Below, piece by piece: positions 1 to 11,700 of a stretch of 64,000 bases of DNA. Made by a program: the position numbers and the translations under genes. The DNA is from Caenorhabditis remanei (lineage: Eukaryota; Nematoda; Chromadorea; Rhabditida; Rhabditidae), in contig NC_071332.1 of NCBI RefSeq assembly GCF_010183535.1, positions 4,774,001-4,838,000 on the forward strand, written 5' to 3'. The first letter of the stretch is position 1, and each line of letters begins with the position of its first letter. The notes beneath the pieces are model-generated. The model worked only from the letters and a program-made list of their open reading frames with translations, was not told where the DNA came from and searched no databases.

Positions 1-1
1 T

Positions 2-144
2 TATTAGCACGTCACGCTTCTTACAACCGCGCTCTACCGAAACCGAAGAAAATTGTGTGCGAAATTAAGAGACTCAGAGAAAAAGAGACATTTTTCAATG
101 TGATTTCGGTGGAGAGCGGTTGTAAGAAGCGTGCCGAGCTAATA
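2..144. repeat. MITE family A, copy 1 (143 bp palindrome)
   Basis: The element starts TATTAGCACG, ends GCTAATA, and its two halves are reverse complements around a short centre. The arms contain CTTCTTACAACCGCGCTC and its complement. It encodes nothing; the open frames across it are shadows. About a dozen further copies of the same element occur in this window. The TA at both ends is consistent with a TA target-site duplication of the Tc1/mariner type, which is inference. Confidence 0.85.
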
Positions 145-932
145 AAAAAACTAAAACTAACCGGGGTGTCAACGGAGCCGTCACCGTTGCTTCTCGACGG
201 GAAGAACGGGTTGCCAGGTAGATTTCGTCGCTGCTCCGCCATTTTTCTATAATTTTCTCACTGGAAAAACTCAAAAAAGCTTACTAAAGAAGACTTTGGC
301 GGAAAAAGACATAAAAAGTGAAAAAGAACATAAAACATGGGAAACTGGGCAGGAGGGGGACGTTGTCATTGGAGAAAATATTGATTTCGAAGCAGCATGG
401 CCGGCAAAAACACAAAAACTTTTCAATCAAATGTTTTCAACTTTCTCTTCACATTTTTCCAAAGAAATCCATTAAAAGATTGATATGAAAACGAGAAATC
501 CCATTAGCAGGCATGTCCGCTCGCACCCTTATCGATCCGAGTGTTCCGCGGCCTTGGCCGTCCCGCTAATGTTTGTTTTATGTTGCGAACATTCTCACCG
601 ATAGATAGTTTTAATGTTTTACTCCAATTCTTCGATGATTTTCCCATTTTCCTTGGGTTTTCGCACTGAAAATCTGTTGAAAAAGCGAAAAATTTTAATT
701 TTTTCAAAGTTTCAGCGGAATTTTGGAGCATCGTTGCCGCATTTTGGAGTGTCGTCGCTTCTGGATTTATAGCAATTTTCAAGCGAATTAAGTATGATTT
801 TTGGAATCAGTGGTGTATAAAAAAGCATTGTAGGTTTTAATTGATAAGATTTTTCAAAGAATTTTAAAAAGAAAGCGTTGATTTCTTTTTTCTTAACCTG
901 TTTCAACCTGAATTATCTATTTTTATTTCCAG
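145..932. other. Gene-free upstream region
   Basis: AT-rich DNA without a supportable exon. It probably holds the promoter of the F-box/LRR-like gene. The segment ends in a good 3' splice consensus (TTTATTTCCAG, AG at 931-932), which could be a trans-splice (SL1) site or a cis acceptor from an unseen 5' exon. Confidence 0.5.
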
Positions 933-939
933 CGGTCCG

Positions 940-3031
940 ATGAGAGCCAACTATGACAAAACCACCGCATTAGTATATCATAATGACTTTCTTATGAGAA
1001 AAATAATCGGAAACGTGGAGCAATTCAAAGATAGAAATTCTCTGGAATTAACGAGTCGAAGATTGAGAGAACTCTGTCTAACTACACCGATTACTCTAAG
1101 GAAAACGTATGCGATTCGCTCCGAAGATAAGTATGTGAGTTTTTCGAAAATGAAAATCACTGAAAAATGCTGAAAATTGCAGTTTCCTTCCCTCTTCCAT
1201 CTTCTAGGACACCCGAGAAGAAGCTGGTCTCGCTTGACGATTTCCACGTGTTCAGACACTCCAGAAGAGGAGAAAACCGAGATTTTGGCGTATACTTGGA
1301 AAAATCTCAGTGGAAATGGAGGTAATCCTTGAAAATTTGCTAAGAACCTTCTTAAATTCCAAAATACACACCTCCACCGTAAATCTACACTACAGTAACC
1401 CAACTCGCTAAACAACACGCACCGGAGCATAGTTTGTGTGGATTTACGGGATATTAAATGTTTTTTTGTGGATTTTTAGACGGTTTTAGGGGTTTTCATG
1501 CATTAAAAAACCATATATAATTATAGAAGTGTTCTTCGACGGTGTGCGCAAGCGTCTTCTCAATCAGATCACCGAATTCGAGAGCACACACCGATTCAGT
1601 TGGAAAGTGCTTCAAAATCTTCAACGATTCCCCAAATTGAATCGAATAATTGTGCACAATGCGAGAGGTTCTTTGGATGAATCGGAGGCTGATGAAGAGT
1701 TGAAAACGCCATTTTTGGAGCGGATTGAATCGTTGGATCTGGTTTTAAATCGTGATTTTTGCATAGAAATTGCAAAAATCAAGCGATTGATTGGCCCGAA
1801 TTTGAAGGATTTTTCTTGTCAAATCAACCCGATTCAATCGAGAAATCAGTGGTTTATCGAGGAAATAATGGTGGAAATGGCGATTCAGAATGTGAAATTG
1901 AACACATGTCGTCTCCATTTTCCGAATTCTTTGTTTCCACGTCATCTCGTCGTGGCAATCTGTCAATTTATGGCCGAAAGAACGGAGAAAATTCAAGTTT
2001 CGATGGGTGGTGACGTCATCCGCACGCTTATTGGCACGGTGCCAGCAATCAGAATTCAGTTCTCGACGGCGGAGGATGAAACGCTGAAACTACTGGTGGA
2101 GGCATGCCCCATGATGTTTCAGAAAGCGGAAATTGTAAAAATTACGGATATTTTTCCGGAAAATGTTGTGCAAATTGTGGAGATGATGCCCAAGTTGTAT
2201 TCGGTTAGAGAGATGATGATTGGGTAAGTTTAGAGAACATTTTCCACTCAAAAGTCGCAAAATGTAGCCAAAAATTCTTGAAAATTAGCAAAATAAAGAC
2301 ACCTTCACCGTAAATCTACACTACAGTAACCCAACTTGCTAAACAACACGCAAAGGCGGGATATCGGAGCGTAGTTTGTGTGAATTTACGGGAAAAAAGA
2401 AAGGTTTTTTGGCCTTTACAATTTTTAAACGGTTTTAGAGATTTTAAATGCGTTTTTTCAACTAAAAATCACATTTTCAGATGCACACACCACCGAGATC
2501 GTCTGCACCCTATCGACCAAATCATCGGCTCTCTTCCCTTGTCTCTCCGTTCTCTCCATCTGGATAATTGTAAAATGACACCGTCTTCAATCGATTATTT
2601 GATAATTCGAAATGGAAAATCTCTCGAAAATCTAAAATTAACGAGAAATGGATCATGCAACACCTCGACGAACTTTCTGAAGATTTTAGAGGGATTTCCA
2701 GAATTGAGGAATCTGAAAGTGGATATGACTATACCTCATTTGATGTTTAAGAAGATCGTGGAGCATCGGAATTTGAGGAAATTGGAGGGAGTGGTTAAAG
2801 GGACACCCCCAGAGCAAAATATGCAAATTGTAGGTCACAAAGCTATTTTTTCGGAAAAATCAAGTTAAAAAATTTTTTTAATTCGCCATAGAGCGCACTT
2901 GCAAGCTCAAAAGTTTCAAATTCCAATTCAAACTTGATGAATTTCAGCTCCGTCAACACTTCCGCCATGTGATACTCAAAAAAGTCGATCGTCATAAGCA
3001 GAATCTCATAATTTCAGACAGGATCTCATAA
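940..3031 (+). CDS. F-box/LRR-like nematode protein, 487 aa
   Basis: Five exons: 940-1134, 1183-1321, 1527-2223, 2481-2829 and 2948-3031. Each uses a GT donor and AG acceptor, the phases agree, and the sum is 488 codons including stop. The N-terminus has an F-box-like pattern: hydrophobic LMRKIIGNV, then DRNSLELTSRRLRELC. The C-terminal third has leucine-rich-repeat spacing (LRSLHLDNCKM, LENLKLTRNG, LRNLKV). This suggests a rapidly evolving SCF substrate adaptor of the large Caenorhabditis F-box class, but I cannot place it in a named subfamily. The start was chosen 8 bp after a likely trans-splice acceptor at 932. The stop lies 155 bp before the next start codon on the same strand. An in-frame donor eight bases upstream of 1134 would break the frame. 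Confidence 0.75.
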
Positions 3032-3185
3032 AATTTGTGATTTTTTGTTAATAAAATGTGTTTTTTACCCTTTTTCTATCAACTTTTCAATGGTAACAAC
3101 CCATTTTGGTCTATTTTTTCACCAATTTTTCCTCAAAAATTGTCTAATTTTACCTATTTTAGAGAAAATTTAGAAACCCTGAGCC
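3032..3185 (+). promoter_or_regulatory. Candidate intercistronic region with SL2-type acceptor
   Basis: The interval has an AATAAA-like signal near 3051 and a TATTTTAG acceptor ending at about 3162, roughly 100 bp downstream. It is U-rich in between. In Caenorhabditis operons, polyadenylation and SL2 acceptor sites are typically about 100 bp apart, so the two flanking genes may be co-transcribed. No transcript evidence is available here. Confidence 0.45.
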
Positions 3186-4806
3186 ATGAGCGATGTGCTC
3201 CGAAATTTACGAGAATTTCGGAAAGAAAAAGAGAAAATAAAGTTGGAAAAAGAGGAAATCAAAGAGGAGAAAATTGAGAAGAAAGTGGAGAAAAAGGGAG
3301 CGAAAAATGGGAAAGAATGGGATTTTTTGTTGAAGGCTGAGCCGGTGTCAGAGGATTATGGTAAGAGGGATTTAGATTGGAAAAAAGTAGAAGAATAGAG
3401 AAATTTTCTATATTTTTGTTGAGAAAAGTAGCTAAATACTCAAAAAGTTTGAATTTAAATCCGAAAAAGGTCAAATTAAATTGTTTTTCAGCCAAAATTT
3501 CCTAATTTTCACTGAAAAAAACAGCAAAATATCCAGAAATCGCATTTTCAGCTGATTTTTCGAATTAAAAAACCATTTTTCTGCGTTTTTCCAGTAAAAT
3601 TCGACATTTCCACAATAAAAAAGCGGTTTCTATCTTTTCAAAATAAAAACTTTTTGGCTAATTGTTCCTGATCCAACTAGATTTCCAGAATTTAAAAGCT
3701 CTGAAAAAGAGAAAAATGCAAAAGTTATAAATTTTTTTTCTGAAAATTCCGTTTTTTACACGAAAACTCCTTCTGGACATCCTATTTCTTTCAGAAGACC
3801 GCCAATGGATCTCCACCCCGGTCGCCTTCGTTCTCTACGTGATTGGCCAATCTTTGGCTATTTGGTAAGCAAAAATATATCAGAAATGCTTTGAAAATGA
3901 CCACAAATTTCAGTTTTTTGCTATTTTTAGATATTTTTTTTGCCAAAAATAGGCATTTTTCAACTCAATAGCAATCGGGGGTCTGCCGGTTTTCCGTCAG
4001 ATTTTTCAATTTGAAAACCTCAAAATTAAAAAAAAAAAACCAACTTTTCAAGTAAAAATTGAAAAAAAGACTGATTTTTTGGCAAATTTCTTTCAAAAAA
4101 AATCTGCATTTTTGGACATTTTTCCGTTAAAAATACAGATTTTCGGCGAATTTCTGAAAAAAAAAACGATTTTTGGACATTTTCCCCGCAAAAATCCATT
4201 TTTTTCGACAAATTTCTGTCAAAAATCAGAATTTTCAGACGTTTTTCCGTTGAAAATACAGTTTTTCGGCAAATTTTTGGACATTTTTCCCGCAAAAATA
4301 CAGGTTTTTGGCAAATTTATATTTTAAAAATCAGAATTTTTGACGTTTTTTTCCGTTCAGACCATATGCACATTTTCTATATATATATCTGCAATTATCT
4401 TCCCCCTCCTCATGTTGAAAAATCGTTTCCGAACGGAGTGGACAGACTAAATGACACATGTTTGTGCAGTGAGAGAGAGAGAGCACTCGAGAAGAGAGAC
4501 GCAGAGAAAAAGAGAGAGTGCTCTCTCTCTCTCCACTCCTTCTCCAAAACCATTGTCTTTTTGCTAATTTTGGTCCCTTCTCTCGTACTATTTTATTAAG
4601 AATTTCGTAAGAATTTCTATTCTAGGACCGAATTCGGATGTGTCTTCCTCATTGTTTCGCTCATTTTCTTCACTTATTGGAATACTGGAAGACGTCGTCA
4701 AGGGGAGATGTCAGCCTACTCGGTATTCAATCAAAATTGTGAACGACTCGCTGGAAGTATGACGGCCGAACACTTTGAGAGAGATATGTTGAGGCAGAGG
4801 AGGTGA
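3186..4806 (+). CDS. SAYSD1: SAYSvFN-domain protein (SAYSD1 homologue), 141 aa
   Basis: Three exons, 3186-3360, 3795-3864 and 4626-4806, in consistent phase. Residues about 10-50 are a highly charged Lys/Glu helix (KEKEKIKLEKEEIKEEK). Two hydrophobic segments follow (about 61-80 and 84-100), then GRRRQGEMSAYSVFN at about 104-117, which contains the family's diagnostic SAYSVFN motif. The rest (CERLAGSMTAEHFERDML) also fits the family C-terminus. SAYSD1 is a small ER membrane protein that binds UFMylated ribosomes and helps clear stalled translocation. The length is a little below the human protein (about 183 aa). The second intron (3865-4625) carries an AT-rich minisatellite and a GA/CT-rich palindrome. 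Confidence 0.88.
4050..4340. repeat. AT-rich minisatellite in SAYSD1 intron
   Basis: Degenerate tandem units about 55-60 bp long recur here: TTTTTGGACATTTTTCCG, then AAAAATACAG, then TTTTCGGCAAATTT. Open frames on both strands come from the repeat and are not coding. Confidence 0.6.
4468..4542. repeat. GA/CT palindrome with GAGACGCAGAG core
   Basis: AGTGAGAGAGAGAGAGCACTC is matched downstream by GAGTGCTCTCTCTCTCTCCACT, forming a hairpin of about 75 bp. The loop contains GAGACGCAGAGAAA, the same short motif found in the centres of other palindromic families in the window. Confidence 0.6.
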
Positions 4807-4952
4807 TTGCGGTGAGTTTTTTGTGTTGGACATTTGGGAAAAACTGTGAAAAATTGACAGAAAAAAGCGATTTTTCTGATAAAAACTGTTTTTAGCACCA
4901 AAAACTGCAAAAAAAAGAATGGAACTTGCATTTAAAAACTTTAAAAAATGAC

Positions 4953-5095
4953 TATTAGCTCGGCACAGTTCTTACAACTGCGCTCTACCGAAATTCCCGT
5001 GAAAAATGTCTCTTTTTCTCTACGTCTCTCAATTTCGCACACACCTTTTTTCGATTTCGGTAGAGCGCAGTTGTAAGACGCGTGTCGTGCTAATA
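4953..5095. repeat. MITE family A, copy 2
   Basis: Starts TATTAGCTCGGCACAG and ends GTGTCGTGCTAATA. The arms contain the family signature ACAACTGCGCTCTACCGAAA and its inverted complement. Confidence 0.85.
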
Positions 5096-6041
5096 AATTC
5101 ACCAAAACATCCGATTTTGGACCAGAAAACTCAATTTTTCAGAAAAATATACACAAATAGAGTTTTCCAACCGATTATTCTTGTAAAATTTGCTATTTTC
5201 TCATAAAAATTGTATAATTGGACATCTGCGCACATCTGAGGTCTTAATTTTCACAAAAACCCGGAGATTTTGTCTTAAAAAGTGCGTTTTCAATAAAAAA
5301 TTTACTCGAAATCTGGAAAAATTGAAAACTACAGTATGAACTTCCTCCTAGATCATGTAGATAAAAAGATGGCTATTTTGTGCGGTTTCGCCAAAAAAAA
5401 AAACCTCAAATTTTGACTGAAAATTGTAAAAACTACAATAAGAACACCTTCCCATTGTTTGTAGATCAAAAATAATTTATAAATTTCAACTCAATCTCCA
5501 TATACGGTAGATTATCAGTAGATCAAATTTAGACATCTTTTACCCCATTCGATCGCAAAAACGTACCATTTTTTATCATCTCTCTCTCTCTCTCTCCTCT
5601 CGTGTTTCAGAAATAATTGAATTTCTAGAAGCGAATAATTAGTACATTAGTAGTCTCATCAGTGGTAACCCTCCCTCCAGTTTTTTTGGCTCACTGAGCT
5701 CCTATTATATTCTCGAATATATATGGAATGGGGTCTAATCCTTTTCGGCGGAAAAAGGAGTGACTCCTCTCTCTTCCTCGTTTTGTTTATTTATACGAAT
5801 GCATTCGAGAGAAAGAGAGAGAGAAACCGAAAATGGAGATGACACTGACAGTGAATGCATCTCATTTCCATTTTCGTTTTTTTTCCACTGATTTTGATTA
5901 GAAAATCAGATGATGATTTTCTAATTTTCCAATAATGATATGTGCGCTCTATTGAAAAACTTGTGTTGGAATCGCTAGATTATCAACAGAGCGCAATTGA
6001 TTATAGACTGATGACATCGCAGAGAAACTGTTGCCTGATGG

Positions 6042-6183
6042 TATTAGCACGGCTTGCTTCTTACAACTGCGCTCTACCGAAACCAAAGAAAATAGTGTGC
6101 GAAATTGAGAGACTCGGAGAAAAAAGTTACTTTTTAAAGGCATTTCGGTGGAGCGCAGTTGTAAGAGGGGCGCCGAGCTAATA
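6042..6183. repeat. MITE family A, copy 3
   Basis: TATTAGCACGGCTTGCTTCT at the left end and CGCCGAGCTAATA at the right end, palindromic arms around GAGACTCGGAGAAAA. Confidence 0.83.
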
Positions 6184-6567
6184 GAGCACTCCGTATCCAT
6201 CGCCTGGCTATTGAGTCGCTACTCATTCAGAAGTGAAGCTTGCGATACTCAGCTGAAGTCAAAAAATTCGCTATTCCGAACTTTGCTGACTAGCAGAGTG
6301 TTAAATAGACCTGATAATCGCGAATACTCAAATGAGTATTCGCGTTTAAGGTCGCTACGCAGTGAACTGTTCCATCCTTCGGTTAGACTCCAATCGTCTT
6401 GATGATCATATGATTGAGTGCTAGTCAAGACCGCCTTGCCACTTTAAATCCGCTAAATTTAGTTGGAGTCATAACGCAACGAGTCCTACAGTACCTAGAA
6501 GTTTGTCTGGAAGAGCTTGGGATGTCGGACAAGTTTCTGGCAACTCAACAGTATAGTACTGTGAACA

Positions 6568-6710
6568 TATTTGCTCTTCACAGTTCATACAACTGCGCTC
6601 CATCGCAATGCCGTTGAAAACCGTTTCCTTTTCTCTAAGTCTCTCAATTTCGCACACAATTTTCTTCGGTTTCAGTAGAGCGCGGTTGTAAGAAGCGTGC
6701 CATGCTAATA
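6568..6710. repeat. MITE family A, copy 4
   Basis: The left end is slightly diverged (TATTTGCTCTTCACAG); the right end is GCGTGCCATGCTAATA. The arms match the other family A copies. Confidence 0.8.
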
Positions 6711-7552
6711 TAAGATAAATAAGCCAAAGGAGCACATATGCCAAGTTGGCTCAAGCCAAACGCAGTGGTTTCTACAGTACCCTATGAAATGCAGAAAAGT
6801 CGCTCCACCTGACTCTGCCTCAGAAAGATTGCTCTATCGGACTTTTGTGATTTACGCTCTATCTTTCTAAGCCTAAGACCAATAGAGCACAATTAGACGA
6901 GTCCCATTTCTCTCTCTTTCCCTAAACTTGATAATTTATCGGTCCCCAATGTGTCATCCCCCTTCTTTTGTGAGGGGAACACAAAAAGAAACTCGATTAG
7001 CTGGTTCTTCTTCTTTTCTTAAGAAGAGTCCCATCCCGCCTCCGCTCCATTCAGTTTGTGTCTCCATCAAAATGGTGCCAATCTCTTTTTTGAGAAAACG
7101 AAAGAAGATACAAACAAAAAAGCAAAAAATTGCGACTTCTTCGTCGTCGTCCGACGTCTTCTCTTCTTCTTCTCGGGGGGATTCTAAAGAATTTGGGATA
7201 GAAGCTGAGAAGCTATGCATTCACCATGCATGGGTCCCCCCACCCCCTATTCGTTTAAACTTTCCCTCTTCTCACTCTCCGCAGTCTCTGTACGTCGTCT
7301 TGGCGCATCTCTGTCTCTTTCTCTCTCTCCCTCCCTATTCCGTCCCCGTTTTCGCTACTTTTTCGCCCCACTTTTTGGGCGTGAGAGTGCTTTTTGAGAC
7401 GTTAGGCTTTTGGTAGGCTTTTGGTAGCTATTTATTGGGGTAGAGAGTAAATTGAGTTACACTTTTGGTTTGATGGCTCCATGATAGAGCTTACTGGAGA
7501 GATACAAAGAAGATCAGATTCTATTTCTGTTGGTTGGCTTTGGCGAAATTTG

Positions 7553-7695
7553 TATTAGCTCAGCACAGTTTTTTCAACTGCGCTCCACCGAAACATCCTT
7601 GAAAAATGTCTGTTTTTCTCTGAGTATCTCAATTTTGCATACTATTTCCTTCGGCTTCGGTAGATCGCGGTTGTAAGAAGCATGCCGAGCTAATA
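7553..7695. repeat. MITE family A, copy 5
   Basis: TATTAGCTCAGCACAG at the left and GCATGCCGAGCTAATA at the right; palindromic. Confidence 0.83.
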
Positions 7696-8175
7696 GAAAT
7701 CGGCGAAATCTCGGATTCTGAGATTACAGATTTTGGTCTGAAATTGTGCGACGATTCTATAGTTTCGGCATTCCCAGTTTTTGGGACAACTTCCTTATTT
7801 TGAAATCTGGAAGTGTAGCTAAACTTTTGTCTGAAATTGCTGTATTTTCTAGTCAAAAATGTCAGATTTTTGAGAAAAAATAGATTTCAACCAAAATGTT
7901 CAATCGAAATCAATTTTCGGCCATTTTCATTGTGCTCTTGGAGCTTTCCACTAGTTCAGAAATACTCATCTCTCGAATTCCCAGCCGTTCACAGTATGAA
8001 AATGCTGTTTTTTTCAGCCAAATTTGCTCATTTTTCAGTAGATTCAGTACATTCTTTATTTCAGAAATTGGGGTTTTCAAACGAAAAAAAGTTGAATTCC
8101 CAACAAATTTTTCACTTTAAATCCTCTGAAATCAGCTCTAAATTCAATATTCAAAAATCACTTTTCACGGTGTCC

Positions 8176-8293
8176 CTATAAGCAAATCACAGTTTTTACA
8201 ACTGCGCTCCACCGAAATCCCTTTGAGAAATTACTCTCTGTTTCAGTGGAGCGCATTTGCAAAACCGTGCTCTGTAAGTAGGTCAACTTATAG
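8176..8293. repeat. Short palindrome related to family A
   Basis: CTATAAGC at the left is matched by CTTATAG at the right. The internal arms ACAACTGCGCTCCACCGAAA and the complementary GTGGAGCGCATTTGCA are family A-like, but the TATTAGC ends and the GAGACTCAGAG centre are missing. It looks like a shortened derivative. Confidence 0.65.
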
Positions 8294-8564
8294 GGCGTCC
8301 CATGACTCTTCTAAGAAATAATTGGCTTTATTTATTATTTTTCTTTCAGAATCCTCTCCTTCGCCTCCACATCGTCATCCCATAAATATTGCCATAATCT
8401 TAATTTTCTGTGTTTTTTTTTGCCGTTTCTGTGATATTTTTTATGTAAAAAATGGGTTTTTATTGACGTAAACTGGTCTTATTACGATTTTTGATTTTTT
8501 TGTATGGAAAATCGGTTTTCTCGCCGAGTTTTATCTATTTTTCTTCATTTTTTGCTTCCATTTT

Positions 8565-8704
8565 TATTAGCTCGGCACAGCTCCTACAACTGCGCTCCAC
8601 CGAAATCCTGAAAAATGTCTCTTTTTCTCTGAATCTCTCAATTTCGCACACAATTTTCTTTGGTTTCGGTAGAGCGCGGTTGTAAGAAGCGTGTCGTGCT
8701 AATA
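8565..8704. repeat. MITE family A, copy 6
   Basis: TATTAGCTCGGCACAG to GTGTCGTGCTAATA; it ends 46 bp before the HEATR5 start codon. Confidence 0.85.
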
Positions 8705-8749
8705 CCATTGTTACTGAAAAACTGAATTTTTGCAGACGCCCCAAGTCTC

Positions 8750-11700
8750 ATGGATGAAACCCACAGTCTTCTACTAAACGAGGAGGCTCTCGAGGCGTGT
8801 CCCGAGCAAAAACGGCCAGTTTTCATATACGAATGGCTCCGATATCTCGATCGAATACTTCCGATCACTCAGAGAGAAGATCTCAAAAATGTGCAAAAAG
8901 AGTTGCAGAGACAGCTCGAATCGCGGCTCTACACGGTCGTTGGACCGCCGACGAGAAAACTTTTGACAAGATGCATTGCCAGGGTGTACGCGTTGACTGG
9001 AGATATTGCGTCGATGAATAATCTGTTGAATTTGTGTAATGACTCGTTGAAGAGTAAGGATGAGTCGCCGAAGACTGTACAGAATAAATTGTAAGTTTTT
9101 CAGAGGAAAAAATAGAAAAAATACGGTTTTTGTCAATTTTTTTGTCAAAAAATCAGATTTTTCGTGCCTAGTTTAGGCTTATGACACCTACAACGTGTCT
9201 ACTGCCCGTGTTCTGTAACTGCGCCCCACTGAGAATTTCTAATTTTAGCTTGAGAGAAGTACGGTAGAGCGTGCTAAACATCCCCGCATCATAGCTATTA
9301 TCATTGTCCGGTTTCTGTAACTGCGCTCCATTGAAACTTTTTCTCGGTAGAGCGCGTTTGCAGAAATAGCCAGAAAAGAGTCAGAAACAACTGTTTTTGA
9401 GGAAAAAATCATTAATTTTAACGCAATTTTATCATTTTTGAATGGAATTTCGCATTAAATTAAGTTTCCGGAATTGATGGAAGAGAAACACGGATTCAGG
9501 AAAACTAGTCCGCGGCCACTAATTCTAGAAAAATTGGCGAAAAGATTCTGAATCTGCTGTGAAAGTTTTAGAAATTTGAAAAAAACCCGTCTTTTTAGAT
9601 CAATTTTGACCGATTTTGCATAAATTTTTACCAAAAAATGAAAGCGGACATCATGAGGATTCAGCATCAAAATTAACCGTGAAATACGTGAAATTTGAGG
9701 TTGAGACATCTTCTTTTTTCGTTTTTTACTCAAAATTTGAATTTCGGAGGTACTGTAGCTCGAAAAGTACGCAAAAACCGACAGAAACATCATATCTATC
9801 CAAATTCTGAGAACGGATTCAGAATGCTCATGTTTTCAGCTTTTCAGTCGTATAAATTTCGTCTGAAAATTCCGATTTTCAAGATAGTTTATGTTTTATG
9901 CCAATTCTGACCAATTTTGACTGATTTTACGTATATTTTCACCGAATATCTGAAAGCTGACGTCGTGAGGATTCTGAATATGTATTCAGAATTTTTTCAG
10001 CGTCAAAATTAACCGAGATACAGCAATTTCAAAATTCACTATTTTGAAATCGATGTAAATCAGTTCGTCTTAACGCTATCAAAATTCTGAGAGCGGATTC
10101 AGAATGCTCAGGTTTTCAGCTTTCAAGTCGTATGAATTTAGTCTGAAAATTCAATTTCCAACTTCCAGAGCGGATCTGTCATGCCTGGCAGCTCTCTACG
10201 ATTCAATGGGTCGAATGGCGGGTCGATCGATAGAAGACACGCTGGCAATCTCCAAAAACTGGATGGGAACAGCGGTGGCTCATAGTCAAGCTCACATAAT
10301 GAACACCCTGACGAGTATGGTGAAAGCACTGGGTTCCGGTGACTCGGTGACTCACAAGAAGATTCATTCCATTGCGAAAAGCTCACTTCAAGACCGTACT
10401 CTCTGCAAGACACCACACGTGAAGATCGCCTCGTTGGAGTGTCTCACAGCACTCGTCCCGTTCTACACGCCACTTTATGTCACCGAATTGGAAGCGAGTT
10501 GTACGATGTGTATCAAAGTTTTAGAGGGATCCACGTATGAGTTGAGATGCGCGGTCGCCAAGTTTATGGCACAGTTGTTGGCCACTTCGATGAAACCACC
10601 GCCTGGTGCGGTTACTAGTGAGTAATTCAGAAGACGTGGGGATTCTGAATCCGATGGCTGAAAACTTTTGGCTCTATTACAGTTTAGGCGTCCTTTGAAA
10701 ACTTGAACGTCCCTTAAAACACTTAGACGTCCCTTAAAACACTTAGACGTCCCTTAAAACACTTAGACGTCCCTTGAAACATTTAGACGTCCTTTGAGGC
10801 CCAAATTTTTTTTCCTGTAAATTGAAACGTCCTTTGGAATGTTTAAACGTCCCAAAAAACATTTAGACGTCCCAAAAAACATTTAAACGTCCTTTGAAAT
10901 CCGAAAAATTGTCGGAAAAATTAAGACGTCCCAAAAATTATTTAGACGTCCCAAAAAATGTTTAGACGTCCCAAAAAATGTTTAGACGTCCTTTGATATC
11001 CCACATTATGATAAATAATATTTATTATCGGAATAAAAAAGTTCTGACATTTTTTACCGACGCGCAAGGTTCGCGCCACTGATCTACGGAAACGCCCACT
11101 CATCATCAACATTTCTTCTGTAAGATCAGGGCACGGTTTCATTGATTTCGCGGGTAAACGTTTGTTTAAAAATACCACTTTTTCATCAAATTTGACCTAC
11201 TTTTTTGAAATTTGACCTCAAACTTCTACAGTAGAGATGAAACTTCAAGGAAAATAGATCAAGTTTGATGAAAAAGTGGTATTTTTAAACAAACGTTTAC
11301 CCGCGAAATCAATGAAACCGTGCCCTGATCTTACAGAAGAAATGTTGATGATGAGTGGGCGTTTCCGTAGATCAGTGGCGCGAACCTTGCGCGTCGGTAA
11401 AAAATGTCAGAACTTTTTTATTCCGATAATAAACGTCCCAAAAAACATTTAAACGTCCCAAAAAATGTTTAGACGTCCCTTTAAATCCCAAAATTTGGTG
11501 TTAAATATTTAGACGTCCCAAAAAATGTTTAGACGTCCCAAAAAATAATTAGACGTCCCAAAAAATATTTAGACGTCCCATTAAATATTGAGACGTCCCT
11601 TGAACACTTTCAGTGGCTTTTAGTGTTGAAGGGACGTCTAAACATTTTTTGGGACGTTTAAATGTTTTTTGGGACGTCTAAATGTTTTTTGGGACGTCTA

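Larger units (their letters stand above)
4807..8734. other. Gene-free intergenic region, repeat-rich
   Basis: No conserved exon was seen over 3.9 kb. The stretch contains five family A MITEs and one shorter variant (annotated separately), CT/GA microsatellites near 5580-5600 and 5807-5825, and a polypyrimidine- and GC-richer zone at about 6900-7400 that could be part of the HEATR5 promoter. It ends at a TTTTTGCAG acceptor (8734) just before the HEATR5 start. Confidence 0.5.

Noticed and set aside
1183..1321. Alternative exon 2 of the F-box/LRR-like gene starting at 1208
   Set aside because: It is open but leaves exon 3 out of frame, while 1134/1183 junctions keep the whole chain in phase.
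6928..7416. 162-codon open frame in the pyrimidine-rich zone upstream of HEATR5
   Set aside because: Ser/Pro-rich translation of CT-rich DNA with an overlapping antisense frame; no splice context or family resemblance.
10942..11178. Possible protein (TEEMLMMSGRFRRSVARTLR) in the core palindrome of the GACGTC element
   Set aside because: The same sequence appears inverted in the other arm, no start context or partner exons exist, and no family was recognised.
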